Of a stretch of DNA of 64,000 nt, positions 44,994 to 57,712 are shown piece after piece. Position numbers and translations under genes: made by a program. Positions within the stretch are counted from its first letter, which is position 1. Each line of letters begins with the position of its first letter. The DNA lies in NCBI RefSeq assembly GCF_030817535.1, contig NZ_JAUSZL010000002.1:8308001-8372000 (forward strand), in the 5' to 3' direction. This DNA comes from Streptomyces sp. V3I8. GTDB taxonomy: Bacteria > Actinomycetota > Actinomycetes > Streptomycetales > Streptomycetaceae. The notes below the pieces were generated by a model. The model was not told the origin of the DNA, made no database searches, and saw only the letters and a list, made by a program, of their open reading frames with translations.

Positions 44994-47483
44994 CTACGAC
45001 ACCCGGATCCCGATGATGCAGGTGTCGTCGTCGGTGTCCGACCTGCTGTAGGTGAGCAGCCGGTCCAGTTGCTGGTCGAGCGTGCACGGCGCCGCCCGGA
45101 CGGTGGTCAGCAGCTGGGTCATGGACTCCTCCATGGTGCGGTCCCGCCGCTCGATCAGGCCGTCCGTGTACATCAGCAGGGTGTCGTCGGCCGCCAGCTG
45201 CACCTCGTCCTCGGCGTACGTGACCTCGGGCACGGCGCCCAGCAGCAGACCCTTGACGAGAGGCAGGGACACCGCCTCCGCGTCCCGCACCAGCACGGGG
45301 GGCAGATGCCCCGCCCTGGCCCAGCGCAATGTACGGGTGCCCGGATCGTAGACGCCGCAGACCGCGGTGGCGGTGATGGAGCCCGACAGGTGGTGCGCCA
45401 CGCTGTTGAGCCAGGACAGCAGCTGGCCGGGGCCCGCGCCCGTCACCGCGAGACCCCGCAGGGCGTTGCGGAGCACGACCATGCTCGTCGCCGCCTCCAT
45501 GCCGTGCCCCGCCACGTCGCCCACGCACAGGAGGACCATGCCGGACGGCAGGACGACCGCGTCGTACCAGTCGCCGCCCACCAGCTGCTCGGTCTCGGCG
45601 GGCCGGTAGCGGACGGCCACGTCGAGCCCCGGCGCCCGCAGAGGTGCCTGGGTCGGGGGCATGATGGCGTGCTGCAGCTGCAGCGTCAGCCGGTTGCGCT
45701 CGGCCGCCTGCTGCTCGGAGTGCGCGAGCTGGTCACGCGTGGCGGCCAGCGCGACCTCCGTCCAGTGCTGCGCCGAGATGTCCTGGTAGGCACCGCGCAC
45801 CACGAACGGCCGGCCGTCGGCGTCGAGCACGGGCTCCGCCACCACCCGGATGTGCCGGGTCACCTCGTCGGGGCGCTGCAGCCGGAAAGCCGCGGACGCC
45901 GCCCGCCGGTGGTGGAGCAGTGTGCGCAGGAAGCGGCCGATGGCGACGGCGTCGTCCGGGTGCGCGTGCAGCGCCAGCTCCTCCAGCGGCACCGGGCCGC
46001 TCGCCGGCGAGCGGCCGTACAGACTGAAGAGCTGGCCGTTCCAGGTGATCTCGCCCGTGAGCAGGTTCTCCTCGAAGCCGCCGATACGGCCCAGACGCTG
46101 GGCGTGCTGGAGGAGGCTCGCCAGCCGCGCCGTCTCGTCCTCGATGCGCCATATCAGCAGCACGCTGCCGCCGTGCCGGCTGATGCTGATGTCGGCCACG
46201 GCCGCCAGCGGCACCTGGTCGACGAGGGCCGTGAGGTTCATGCGCTGCGCGCGGAACGGCTCCCCGGTGGCGTAGACGCGCTCGACCCGCTGGAACAGTT
46301 CGCTCTCCCCGGCGGCCATCGGGTAGGCCTCGAGGAGCAGGGCCCCGCTGACGAGACCGCGCGGGCGGCCGGCCGGGTCGAGGAAGTGACTGTTGACGTG
46401 GTGGATGTGGAAGTCCACGAGCTGTCCGCCGTCGGTGTACGGGACGAGGACCAGCGCGGGGTCGTGCAGTCCGTCGGCCAGGTCCACCAGCTCGGCGGCG
46501 TCCGGCAGCACACGCGGCTCGCCGGCGGTCTCACCGTCGTGCACGAAGGCGTACGTCTCCAGCGTGTGGGCGCACAGTTCCGCCAACGCCTCCACCTGGC
46601 GGACCACCTGGGGCGACTGGGGCGGCAGGGGAGCGGCCCAGACGACCTCCAGGACGCCGTGGACGCGGCCTCCGGTACCGGCGGGCAGCGCGGCCCTGCC
46701 TCCGTCGGGGTGCTGGTGCTGGCCGATGGAGGGCAGGCCGGACGCGGAGAGCGAACCGATCCACTGTCCCGCACGCTCGGTGAGGCACGTACGGGCGACC
46801 GTCGTGACGCCGGGCGGTACGTAGTGCCAGCGGTCCGCCTCCGCGGGAGAGAACCCGGCGCTGCCCGCCAGCGTGAGGGCACCGTCGGACCGCGCGGTCC
46901 AGATGGCCACGGCCACCGCGCCGAGCGGGGTCAGCGCGTGGTGGAAGAGGGAGTCGGCGACGGCCTGGGTGTCGGGGGCCGCCAGGGCGCCGCTCTCGGC
47001 CTCCCGCAGGCGCACCGCGGCCGAGCGCCCGGCCTCCGGGCGGACGGCCGGCGGGCCCTCGCCGCCCTGCGCGCCGGCCAGGAAGGCGCCGGTGACGTCG
47101 GACAGCCGGTCGCGGGCGGACTGGTTGATGACGTCGACGGCCAGTTCGAGCCGGGTCACCTTGGCCTGCTCGGCCAGTTCGGCGAGCTGGCGGGCGGCCT
47201 GGGCGGGCCCGCATCCCAGCCGCTCGACCAGGATGCCCTTGGCGAGTTCGATGAGGGCCCGCCCGTCGGCCTCGGCCTGCGCCGCCCGCACCTCGTGGCG
47301 CAGGCGTTCCACCGTGGCGGCCAGTTTCCCCACCGGGTAGGGGGCGTTCAGGATGCTCCGCCCGTCCGCCGGCAGGTCCCCGGCGTCCACGACGGCGCCG
47401 GCGGCGGACGGCGGGGCGGGGGAGTCGGCCTCGGCGCGCGACGCGTCGTCGGCCTGCTCGGGGCGCTGTTCGGAAAGGCTCAC
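44994..47483 (-). CDS. ANTAR-GAF-PAS-PP2C multidomain phosphatase
   Basis: An 829-aa protein. Near the N-terminus (about 50-115) the segment LIELAKGILVERLGCGPAQA followed by ARQLAELAEQAK is an ANTAR RNA-binding motif. A GAF-like domain (about 165-315), two PAS-like regions (about 330-460 and 480-600) and a SpoIIE phosphatase domain (about 615-829) follow, with both metal motifs intact (VGGDWYDA and CVGDVAGHG) and a DDDTCIIGI end. ANTAR domains normally act in transcription antitermination, so the fusion links RNA binding with partner switching. The GTG at 47483 has GAGGAG 11 bases upstream. It follows the HAMP kinase gene by 91 bases. Confidence 0.88.
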   Translation of the reverse strand: MSLSEQRPEQADDASRAEADSPAPPSAAGAVVDAGDLPADGRSILNAPYPVGKLAATVERLRHEVRAAQAEADGRALIELAKGILVERLGCGPAQAARQLAELAEQAKVTRLELAVDVINQSARDRLSDVTGAFLAGAQGGEGPPAVRPEAGRSAAVRLREAESGALAAPDTQAVADSLFHHALTPLGAVAVAIWTARSDGALTLAGSAGFSPAEADRWHYVPPGVTTVARTCLTERAGQWIGSLSASGLPSIGQHQHPDGGRAALPAGTGGRVHGVLEVVWAAPLPPQSPQVVRQVEALAELCAHTLETYAFVHDGETAGEPRVLPDAAELVDLADGLHDPALVLVPYTDGGQLVDFHIHHVNSHFLDPAGRPRGLVSGALLLEAYPMAAGESELFQRVERVYATGEPFRAQRMNLTALVDQVPLAAVADISISRHGGSVLLIWRIEDETARLASLLQHAQRLGRIGGFEENLLTGEITWNGQLFSLYGRSPASGPVPLEELALHAHPDDAVAIGRFLRTLLHHRRAASAAFRLQRPDEVTRHIRVVAEPVLDADGRPFVVRGAYQDISAQHWTEVALAATRDQLAHSEQQAAERNRLTLQLQHAIMPPTQAPLRAPGLDVAVRYRPAETEQLVGGDWYDAVVLPSGMVLLCVGDVAGHGMEAATSMVVLRNALRGLAVTGAGPGQLLSWLNSVAHHLSGSITATAVCGVYDPGTRTLRWARAGHLPPVLVRDAEAVSLPLVKGLLLGAVPEVTYAEDEVQLAADDTLLMYTDGLIERRDRTMEESMTQLLTTVRAAPCTLDQQLDRLLTYSRSDTDDDTCIIGIRVS

Positions 47484-47574
47484 GGTGGCACATGCTCCTC
47501 GACTGGGATGCCCGTACGGGCGGGGCGCGGGGACGGCGCCCGGCCGGCGGTCACGCACGGCGGGGCGCCGTCGC

Positions 47575-51849
<4,275 letters not shown>

Positions 51850-52171
51850 GTACGCCCTCGTCCCATGCCTTTGGGTCCCTCGGGTGAAGGGACTCGGAAC
51901 ATCAGGCCCACTGCCGGACCGGACCCCGCCGGACGACCCGCTGCACGGGGCCACGACGAGGAAATACGCCGCAGGCTAACCCGTGAGCGAGGTTGTGGAC
52001 AAAGTGTGGTGCCGAAATCGCCAAGCCGGGGACGCGGCGGGTCCGAGAGGTGAGGAAATCGAGGACGAGCGGGGCGTACGGGTGGCGTGGGCCGGACCCC
52101 GGACGGGCACCACGAAGCCCGCCGTCGCGGTCCGGTGAGCGGGGGCTCACGGGTGCGACGGCGGGCTCGGT
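51850..52171. promoter_or_regulatory. Upstream region of the poly-HAMP kinase gene
   Basis: About 320 bases between the terminators behind the sigma-factor gene and the kinase start. It must contain the kinase promoter (minus strand). GGGTTA occurs on the minus strand near 51980, but no matching upstream box was found. Confidence 0.3.
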
Positions 52172-52223
52172 CACCGGCGAAGGGGGGAGACGCCGGTTCA
52201 CCGGCGTAGGGGGGACGCCGGCC
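52172..52223 (-). terminator. Two tandem near-identical hairpins behind the sigma-factor gene
   Basis: CACCGGCG-(A)AGGGGGGAGA-CGCCGGT (52172-52198) and CACCGGCGT-AGGGGGG-ACGCCGG (52199-52223) are direct repeats, each able to fold with a 7-bp GC stem and a C-rich loop in the transcript. They lie 12 bases beyond the stop codon at 52235. Confidence 0.7.
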
Positions 52224-52234
52224 GTACGGGAGGT

Positions 52235-53113
52235 CTAGGCGACGGCGGGGTCCAGCAGGCCGGCGCGCAGACGCTTGATGATGCGGCTGATCAGACGGGA
52301 CACGTGCATCTGCGAGATGCCGAGGAGCTCGCCGATCTCGGCCTGGGTGCGCTCCTCGACGAAGCGCAGGTGGATGATGCGGCGCTCGCGCTCGTCGAGC
52401 TGGGCGACCAGGGGCGCCAGCGAGTGCAGGTCCTCGACGAGCTCCAGCGAGTGGTCGTCCGTACCGATGAAGTCGGCCAGGACGGACTCGCCGTGCGAAC
52501 CGTTGTCGGGGGCCAGGGCCGCGTCGAGGGACGAGGAGTTGTAGCAGTTCGCCGCCTTGCGGGCCTCGATGACCTCCGCCTCGGGCAGCGACATGAGCTC
52601 CGAGAGCTCCTTGGTCGTGGGGGTGCGACCGAGGCGGGTGCGCAGCTCCTCCGTGGCCTTGGCCAGCTCGACCCGGGCCTCCTGGAGGCGCCGCGGCACG
52701 TGCACGGCCCAGCTGGTGTCGCGGAAGAACCGCTTGATCTCACCGACGATGTAGGGGACGGCGAAAGAGGTGAACTCCACCTCGCGCGACAGCTCGAACC
52801 GGTCGATGGCCTTGATCAGCCCGATGGTGCCGACCTGGACGATGTCCTCCATCGAGTCGCCCCGGCCGCGGAACCGCGAGGCCGCGTACCGGACGAGGGA
52901 CAGGTTCATCTCGATCAGGGTGTTGCGCGCGTACTGGTATTCGTGCGTGCCTTCCTCCAGCACGGCCAGCCGGTCGAAGAACTGCCGGGACAGCTCCCGC
53001 GCGTCCTTCGGCCTGACGCGCGACGGGTCCTCGATGAGAGGCAGTTCCGTCTCGTCCGCCGTCCGGATCCCCTGCGCCGTGGCCGTCGCCCCGTCTGCCG
53101 TCACGGCTGTCAT
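52235..53113 (-). CDS. SigB/SigF-family RNA polymerase sigma factor (copy 1)
   Basis: About 292 aa with regions 2 (NLSLVRYAASRFRGRGDSMED, IVQVGTIGLIKAIDRFEL), 3 (VHVPRRLQEARVEL) and 4 (ERTQAEIGELLGISQMHVSR) of group 3 stress/sporulation sigma factors. RHLRFVEERT-type region 4.1 is complete. The start is uncertain: I use the ATG at 53113; an in-frame ATG at 53179 would add 22 residues, and neither has a strong ribosome site. It is divergent from copy 2 across about 410 bases. Sigma factors of this family are held by RsbW-like kinases, several of which lie nearby. Confidence 0.92.
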   Translation of the reverse strand: MTAVTADGATATAQGIRTADETELPLIEDPSRVRPKDARELSRQFFDRLAVLEEGTHEYQYARNTLIEMNLSLVRYAASRFRGRGDSMEDIVQVGTIGLIKAIDRFELSREVEFTSFAVPYIVGEIKRFFRDTSWAVHVPRRLQEARVELAKATEELRTRLGRTPTTKELSELMSLPEAEVIEARKAANCYNSSSLDAALAPDNGSHGESVLADFIGTDDHSLELVEDLHSLAPLVAQLDERERRIIHLRFVEERTQAEIGELLGISQMHVSRLISRIIKRLRAGLLDPAVA

Positions 53114-53523
53114 ACCGCCCACCCCACTCACCGTCGCTGTTGATGACACACGGCGTCTGCCCCGCTTCCCGCGGCTCATGCCATCTTTTTTTGAAAGAGA
53201 TCGGAGCCGCGCCGCATCTGGCCGGAAGTCGACGGTCCACCCTCCGGGAGAGGTGGTGTCGGCGGTACGCGACAGGCCCCGATGGCACGTACGGGCGCGC
53301 TGTGGCCCGGTTCGGCTCGCGAGGCGACGACGTCCTGCGCCATCGATTTCAGGACGTGGTGTTTTGCTTCGAAAAGGCCGGGCACGCGGACCTTCGTGCT
53401 TCGGACCGGAGGCACGCCCGCAGGAGCGGCTCGGCCGAACTGTGGTGGCTCCTCCGGCGTTTGCGGGAGGCACCTCCTCCTGCGGCACCCCCTCGCACGT
53501 CACTTGTTCAGGAGCGAATCCGC
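53114..53523. promoter_or_regulatory. Region between the two divergent sigma-factor genes
   Basis: Roughly 410 bases (344 if the longer start of copy 1 is used) should hold both sigma promoters. GTTTTGC and GGGCAC near 53361-53386 are spaced like a SigB-type promoter but differ from GGGTAY, so I do not call it. An A-tract (TTTTTTTGAAAG, 53185-53196) lies just upstream of copy 1. Confidence 0.35.
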
Positions 53524-54441
53524 ATGTCTATCGACTTGTCGACAAGCCGCCCCGAGGAGACCGCACCTGTCGAGGCCATGACCGCGTCCGCTGCCCCGGC
53601 GGCCGCACCGGCCTCGTCCGTCGGGTCCGCCACCGCACGCCATCCGCACGACGACGCCCCCGACTCGGCGACCGACTTCGCCCGGCTGGCGGCCCTGGAG
53701 GACGGGCCCGAGCGGGACGCCGTGCGCGACGAGCTGGTGACGGCCTGGCTGCCCATGGCGCACCGCATCGCGGGGCGGTTCCGCGACCGGGGCGAGAACA
53801 TCGAGGACCTGCGCCAGGTCGCGGCCGTCGGTCTGGTGAAGGCGATCGACCGCTTCGACCCTTCGCGCGGGGCGTTCGAGAGCTACGCCGTGCCCACCAT
53901 CACCGGTGAGGTGAAACGGCACTTCCGGGACCGCATGTGGGCGCTGCGGGTGCCGCGCCGTGTGCAGGAACTGCGCAACAAGGTGCGGATCGCGCGGCGG
54001 GAACTCACGCAGAACCCCGGGGCGCCCGAGCCGACGACGGCCGAGATCGCGGCGCACGCCGGACTGACGGAGGACGAGGTCTGCGCGGGGATGGAGGCGA
54101 TGGAGAGCTTCAGCACGCTGTCCCTGGACGCCGAACTGACCTCCACCGACGACAACTACAGCCTGGCCGACACCCTGGGCGACTCCGACTCCTCCTTCGA
54201 CGTGGTCGTCGACCGCGAGGCGGCGAAGGAAGGGCTGCGCCGGCTGCCGGAACGCGAGCGGAACATCCTGTACATGCGCTTCTTCGAGGACATGACGCAG
54301 AACCGCATAGCCGACCGGCTGGGCATCTCCCAGATGCACGTCTCCCGTCTCATCACCCGCAGCTGCGCCCGGGTCAGGGACGAGGCGCTCGGCGCGCGGT
54401 CGCGCTCCGGCGACTCCGACGGCCGTACGGGGACCGCGTGA
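53524..54441 (+). CDS. SigB/SigF-family RNA polymerase sigma factor (copy 2)
   Basis: A 305-aa sigma factor. An Ala/Pro-rich N-terminal extension of about 55 residues precedes region 2 (WLPMAHRIAGRFRDRGENIE, LRQVAAVGLVKAIDRFD), region 3 (ALRVPRRVQELRNKV) and region 4 (MTQNRIADRLGISQMHVSRL). AGGAG lies 9 bases before the ATG. It is probably co-regulated with copy 1 and followed by a small DUF5133 gene on the same strand. Confidence 0.93.
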   Translation: MSIDLSTSRPEETAPVEAMTASAAPAAAPASSVGSATARHPHDDAPDSATDFARLAALEDGPERDAVRDELVTAWLPMAHRIAGRFRDRGENIEDLRQVAAVGLVKAIDRFDPSRGAFESYAVPTITGEVKRHFRDRMWALRVPRRVQELRNKVRIARRELTQNPGAPEPTTAEIAAHAGLTEDEVCAGMEAMESFSTLSLDAELTSTDDNYSLADTLGDSDSSFDVVVDREAAKEGLRRLPERERNILYMRFFEDMTQNRIADRLGISQMHVSRLITRSCARVRDEALGARSRSGDSDGRTGTA

Positions 54442-54490
54442 CGCGGGCCTCCCGCCCCGGCGCCGCGGCCGGCGCCCCGACCAGAACCTC

Positions 54491-54535
54491 CGCACCTTCC
54501 GGATCCGCACCTTCCGGGCCCGCGCCTTCCGGGAC
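54491..54535. repeat. Three imperfect 15-base tandem repeats
   Basis: Units CGCACCTTCCGGATC, CGCACCTTCCGGGCC and CGCGCCTTCCGGGAC lie between the sigma-factor stop and the DUF5133 gene. No function is apparent. Confidence 0.75.
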
Positions 54536-54575
54536 CCCGGTGGAAACACAGTCACGTCGTCAAGGAGCAGGCCAG

Positions 54576-54869
54576 ATGCTGATGCCCCACCCCGCCACCC
54601 TGCGCAAGCTCGTCGAGGAGTACGAGGCGCTCGTCGCGCACCGGACCGAGACCGGCGCCGTGAAGCCGGACCAGCGGACGCAGGACCTGGAGTACACCCT
54701 CTGCGTCTCGACCGGCACCCGTGACGTGCGGTCCGCCCTGGACAGGGCGCGCCGCCACCTCGCGGCGTCCCGGGAGCCCGGCCCCGTGGTGCGGATGCCT
54801 CTTCGGCCCACCGCCACCGCCGTCACCGACATCGCCGAGGTCCGTGACACGGGCGAGGCCGTCGCGTAG
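54576..54869 (+). CDS. DUF5133 domain protein (second copy)
   Basis: A 97-aa protein starting MLMPHPATLRKLVEEYEALV, with LEYTLCVSTGTRD, the same pattern as the GYTLCVLMGKR block of the protein at 8874-9191. The C-terminal 25 residues are unstructured. AAGGAG lies 8 bases before the ATG. It follows sigma copy 2 by 134 bases and may be in its operon. Function unknown; the recurrence next to sigma/glucan genes suggests a stress-related role (inference). Confidence 0.75.
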   Translation: MLMPHPATLRKLVEEYEALVAHRTETGAVKPDQRTQDLEYTLCVSTGTRDVRSALDRARRHLAASREPGPVVRMPLRPTATAVTDIAEVRDTGEAVA

Positions 54870-55088
54870 TCGAACCGTCGAACCCGTCGGGCCGGTCGTA
54901 CGCGTGTGCGGCCGGCCCGACGGGTGTCCGCGGACACGGGAAGGCGATGAGGGAACGTCTGTACGGCAGCGTAGGGTGTCCGGCGGGGTGAGGCCGGTGG
55001 ACCTGATGGACAGCACGGACAACACGGACGACGCGTCGCCGCCGCCGTACGGCGGCGGCGGGCCGGCCCGGCCGGCCGGGGTGCCCGT

Positions 55089-56033
55089 ATGACGACGACG
55101 GCCACCGAGCGGGGGACCGCCACCCTGTTCGTGCACCCCGCGCTCTTCTACCGTGACGACCAGGAGTACCTGGCGGGCACGGTCCCCTTCGTACGGGAAG
55201 GGCTCGCGGCGTCGGAGCCCGTGGCGGTGGCCGCTCCCGCCGCCCGGCTCGCCCTGATCACCGCGGAACTGGGACGCGCGGCGGACGCCGTGCACCTCGT
55301 CGACATGACGCTGGCGGGCCGCAACCCCGGCCGCATCATCCCCTCCGTGCTGTGCGCCTTCGCGGACGCCCGGACCGGCGTCCGCGTCCGTATCGTCGGC
55401 GAACCGGTCTGGCCCGGCCGCACGGCCGAGGAGTACCCCGCCTGCGTCCAGCACGAGGCACTCATCAACGAGGCGTTCAGCGGCCGGGACGTGATCATCC
55501 TGTGCCCGTACGACGCCCGGTCGCTGCCGTCGGACGTGCTCGACGACGCCCGTGCCACGCACCCGTTGCTCATCGACGGGGGACGCCGGAGCGTCAGCGA
55601 CGCGTACGACCCCCAGAAGGCGCTCGCCCGCTGCAACGAACCGCTGCGCCCGCCGCCCGGCGCGGCGGCGTTCCCCTACGACGCGGACACGCTGCCGGCC
55701 GTCCGGGACTTCGCGCTCGCCGCGGCGCGGGAGTGGGGGATGAGCGAGGTACGGCTGCAGGATCTGGCCCTGGTCGTCGCCGAGCTGACCACGAACAGCG
55801 TGGTCCACGCGGGCGGCGGGGGCACGCTGCGCCTGTGGGAGCAGGACGGGCGGATCGTCTGCCAGGTCCAGGACCTTGGCCGGCTGTCCGATCCCCTCGT
55901 GGGCAGGCGTCCCGCCCGCCCCGACCAGATCGGCGGCCGCGGCCTCCTGCTCGTCCACTGCCTGTCGGACCTGGTGCGCCTGCACACCGATGACGAGGGC
56001 ACGACGATCCGCAGTTACGTCGCACGCGCCTGA
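55089..56033 (+). CDS. MEDS-domain anti-sigma kinase (RsbA-like)
   Basis: A 314-aa protein. The N-terminal half (about 10-170) is a MEDS/DcmR-like sensory domain, with LFVHPALFYRDDQEYLAGTV, IRIVGEP-type strands and CVQHEALINEAF. The C-terminal half is an RsbW-type ATPase with N-box DLALVVAELTTNSVVHA and G-box RGLLLVHCLSDLV. This layout matches RsbA-type regulators that bind SigB-family sigma factors. It lies downstream of sigma copy 2 on the same strand and is a candidate for its anti-sigma factor. Confidence 0.88.
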   Translation: MTTTATERGTATLFVHPALFYRDDQEYLAGTVPFVREGLAASEPVAVAAPAARLALITAELGRAADAVHLVDMTLAGRNPGRIIPSVLCAFADARTGVRVRIVGEPVWPGRTAEEYPACVQHEALINEAFSGRDVIILCPYDARSLPSDVLDDARATHPLLIDGGRRSVSDAYDPQKALARCNEPLRPPPGAAAFPYDADTLPAVRDFALAAAREWGMSEVRLQDLALVVAELTTNSVVHAGGGGTLRLWEQDGRIVCQVQDLGRLSDPLVGRRPARPDQIGGRGLLLVHCLSDLVRLHTDDEGTTIRSYVARA

Positions 56034-56040
56034 CTCCGTC

Positions 56041-56070
56041 CGTCCCCGTCCGTCCCCGTCCGTCCCCGTC
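56041..56070. repeat. Three copies of CGTCCCCGTC
   Basis: Three perfect 10-base units begin 8 bases after the MEDS-kinase stop, ahead of the terminator hairpin. Confidence 0.85.
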
Positions 56071-56107
56071 CGGGCGGGCGGCCGTCCGCGTAACCGGAGC
56101 ATGCGCG

Positions 56108-56138
56108 GGGGCCCGGATCCGTCACGGATCCGGGCCCC
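56108..56138. terminator. Bidirectional terminator, 14-bp stem
   Basis: GGGGCCCGGATCCG (56108-56121), a 3-base loop and CGGATCCGGGCCCC (56125-56138) lie between convergent genes. Confidence 0.8.
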
Positions 56139-56157
56139 TCGCCGTCGGCAGACCCCG

Positions 56158-56721
56158 TTAACGGGCCTCGGCCGAGCGGGCGGCCTCGGTCTCGGTCCGC
56201 GCGTCCGCCGTGGAGAGGACGCCACCGGCGCTCTCGAGGTGTGCGCGCACGAACCACTGGAACTGTTCCAGGGAGCGCAGGTGCTCGATGAGGAGGTCCT
56301 CCGTCACCGCGTCGAACTTGCCGATCTCCTCGCGGGCCGCACGGTGGCTCTCGATGACGCCCGTGTAGACCAGGTCGAGGGCGCCGAGGTGCGCGATCGC
56401 GTCCGCCCGCCCGACGTCGTAGTCGTCCCAGGTCCGCTCGGCGACGATGCTGCCCGGGGTGCCGGCGGGGACCCCGCCCAGGGCGGAGATGCGCTCGGCG
56501 GTGTCGTCGGCCATCTCACGGACCCGGTCGACCTGCGGGTCGAGCATCTCGTGGATCGCGATGAAATGCGGGCCGACCACATTCCAGTGAATGTGCTTCA
56601 GCGTGAGCGAGAGGTCATTGAGCGCGTGCAGCCGCAGGCGGAGCAGTTCGATTGCCTTCCCGCCGTCCTGGGTGCTGAGTCCGGGAACGGTGTACCGGGG
56701 TTCCTGTGCAGACGACGTCAT
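56158..56721 (-). CDS. dps: Dps-family DNA-binding ferritin-like protein
   Basis: A 187-aa Dps protein that stores iron and protects DNA in stress or stationary phase. The conserved ferroxidase region HIHWNVVGPHFIAIHEMLD, with downstream DRVREMADDTAERI, is complete. An N-terminal tail and a C-terminal extension rich in Ala/Glu/Arg may bind DNA, as in other streptomycete Dps proteins. Two ATGs occur six bases apart; I take the second (56721) because GGAGG is then at proper spacing. It is downstream of a small hydrophobic-protein gene on the same strand and near SigB/F-type genes. Confidence 0.95.
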   Translation of the reverse strand: MTSSAQEPRYTVPGLSTQDGGKAIELLRLRLHALNDLSLTLKHIHWNVVGPHFIAIHEMLDPQVDRVREMADDTAERISALGGVPAGTPGSIVAERTWDDYDVGRADAIAHLGALDLVYTGVIESHRAAREEIGKFDAVTEDLLIEHLRSLEQFQWFVRAHLESAGGVLSTADARTETEAARSAEAR

Positions 56722-56822
56722 TTCCATTCCTCCCTGGGAATTATCGGTGGTGCGGTGATGCGGTTCCGTGGCGTTCGAGGCGGCGGGTGCCGTGCCGGGC
56801 ACCGTGGGGCCCGCAGGCACTC

Positions 56823-56993
56823 CTACCAGCGGTACCAGCGTCCGCGGCGGCCCCCGGAGGCGTTGGGGCGCACGACGAAGCCGAGCAGCCAGACGACGAG
56901 CACGACGACCGCGACCCACCACAGGATCTTGAGTGCGAAACCCGCACCGAAAAGGAGCAGGGCGAGCAGCAGGACAAGAATAAGGGGAACCAT
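56823..56993 (-). CDS. Small hydrophobic membrane protein (56 aa)
   Basis: Reads MVPLILVLLLALLLFGAGFA, then a second hydrophobic run (ILWWVAVVVLVVWLLGFVV) and an Arg/Trp-rich tail (GGRRGRWYRW). This makes two membrane helices with a basic end. It is the kind of protein annotated simply as hydrophobic protein in streptomycetes and often lies near stress genes. GGAGG lies 9 bases before the ATG at 56993. It is in line with dps, 101 bases upstream of it, so the two may share a promoter. Confidence 0.8.
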   Translation of the reverse strand: MVPLILVLLLALLLFGAGFALKILWWVAVVVLVVWLLGFVVRPNASGGRRGRWYRW

Positions 56994-57111
56994 TTCTATC
57001 GACCTCCAGCACGACGAGTTCCCTGCTTACCCGGTGATACGCATCCTTTCCGCGGAAACAGCCGGGCGGGCCTCGAAGGGCCGGATGCGGCCGTTGTGAC
57101 GAAACCGTCGA

Positions 57112-57136
57112 GAGTGCCGGTCCGGCGGGAGGGTAT
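57112..57136 (+). promoter_or_regulatory. SigB/SigF-type promoter for the PRC-barrel gene
   Basis: GAGT (57112-57115), 15 bases, then GGGTAT (57131-57136) fits the streptomycete SigB consensus GNNT-N14-16-GGGTAC/T, 58 bases before the GTG at 57194. Confidence 0.6.
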
Positions 57137-57193
57137 CTGCTGCCCGAGGACATGACCACGGGGACATGACCACGGGGAAGGGAAGGGAGCGAC

Positions 57194-57565
57194 GTGACCA
57201 CCGACAGGATTTGGTCGTACGCACCGGTGAGCGGATACGCGGAGGGGCTGCTGCTCACGGGGTTCACGGTTGCCGCGAGCGACGGGACCATCGGGCACGT
57301 GGACCGGCAGGTGGACGAGTCCGGGATGCGGCACCTGATCGTCGACACCGGGGGCTGGCTGTTCGGCAGGAGTGTCCTGATTCCGGTGGGGGTCGTCGAG
57401 TCCATCGACCCGCAGACCCGGGAGATCAAGGTGACCTGCACCGAGGAGGAGATCAAGGCCGCGCCCCGGTTCCGGACCGACCGCGAGACACTGGATCCCG
57501 ATTACCTCGCCGGGGTCGGCGACTACTACCTGGGCCTGCCGCCCCGGGAGACGAGCGCGACCTGA
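57194..57565 (+). CDS. PRC-barrel domain protein
   Basis: A 123-aa protein with a PRC-barrel core (about 15-80: LLTGFTVAASDGTIGHVDRQ, then LIVDTGGWLFGRSVLIPVG) and an acidic C-terminus. PRC-barrels are small adaptor domains found in ribosome maturation and stress proteins; the single-domain streptomycete members have no assigned partner. The GTG at 57194 is preceded by GGGAGC. The SigB-like promoter upstream suggests induction by the stress sigma factors in this window. Confidence 0.85.
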   Translation: MTTDRIWSYAPVSGYAEGLLLTGFTVAASDGTIGHVDRQVDESGMRHLIVDTGGWLFGRSVLIPVGVVESIDPQTREIKVTCTEEEIKAAPRFRTDRETLDPDYLAGVGDYYLGLPPRETSAT

Positions 57566-57712
57566 TTGCCCGCAATGGATGAGGACCCAGGGGGAAGGCG
57601 GACCCCGACGGGATGCGGCGGCAGGAAGCGACGATCCCGTCCGGGAAGCCGCCGGAGCGGCTCCGGGCCGGGGCCCGGCAGCGAGGAAGCAGAGTGCAGG
57701 GACACGACGCAT

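Noticed and set aside
53361..53386. SigB-type promoter before sigma copy 2
   Set aside because: The -10 reads GGGCAC, not GGGTAY, and it lies about 140 bases before the start; too weak to call.
56994..57060. SigB-type promoter for the hydrophobic-protein gene
   Set aside because: A minus-strand GGGTAA is present, but no GNNT occurs 14-16 bases upstream (the nearest GTTT is over 20 bases away).
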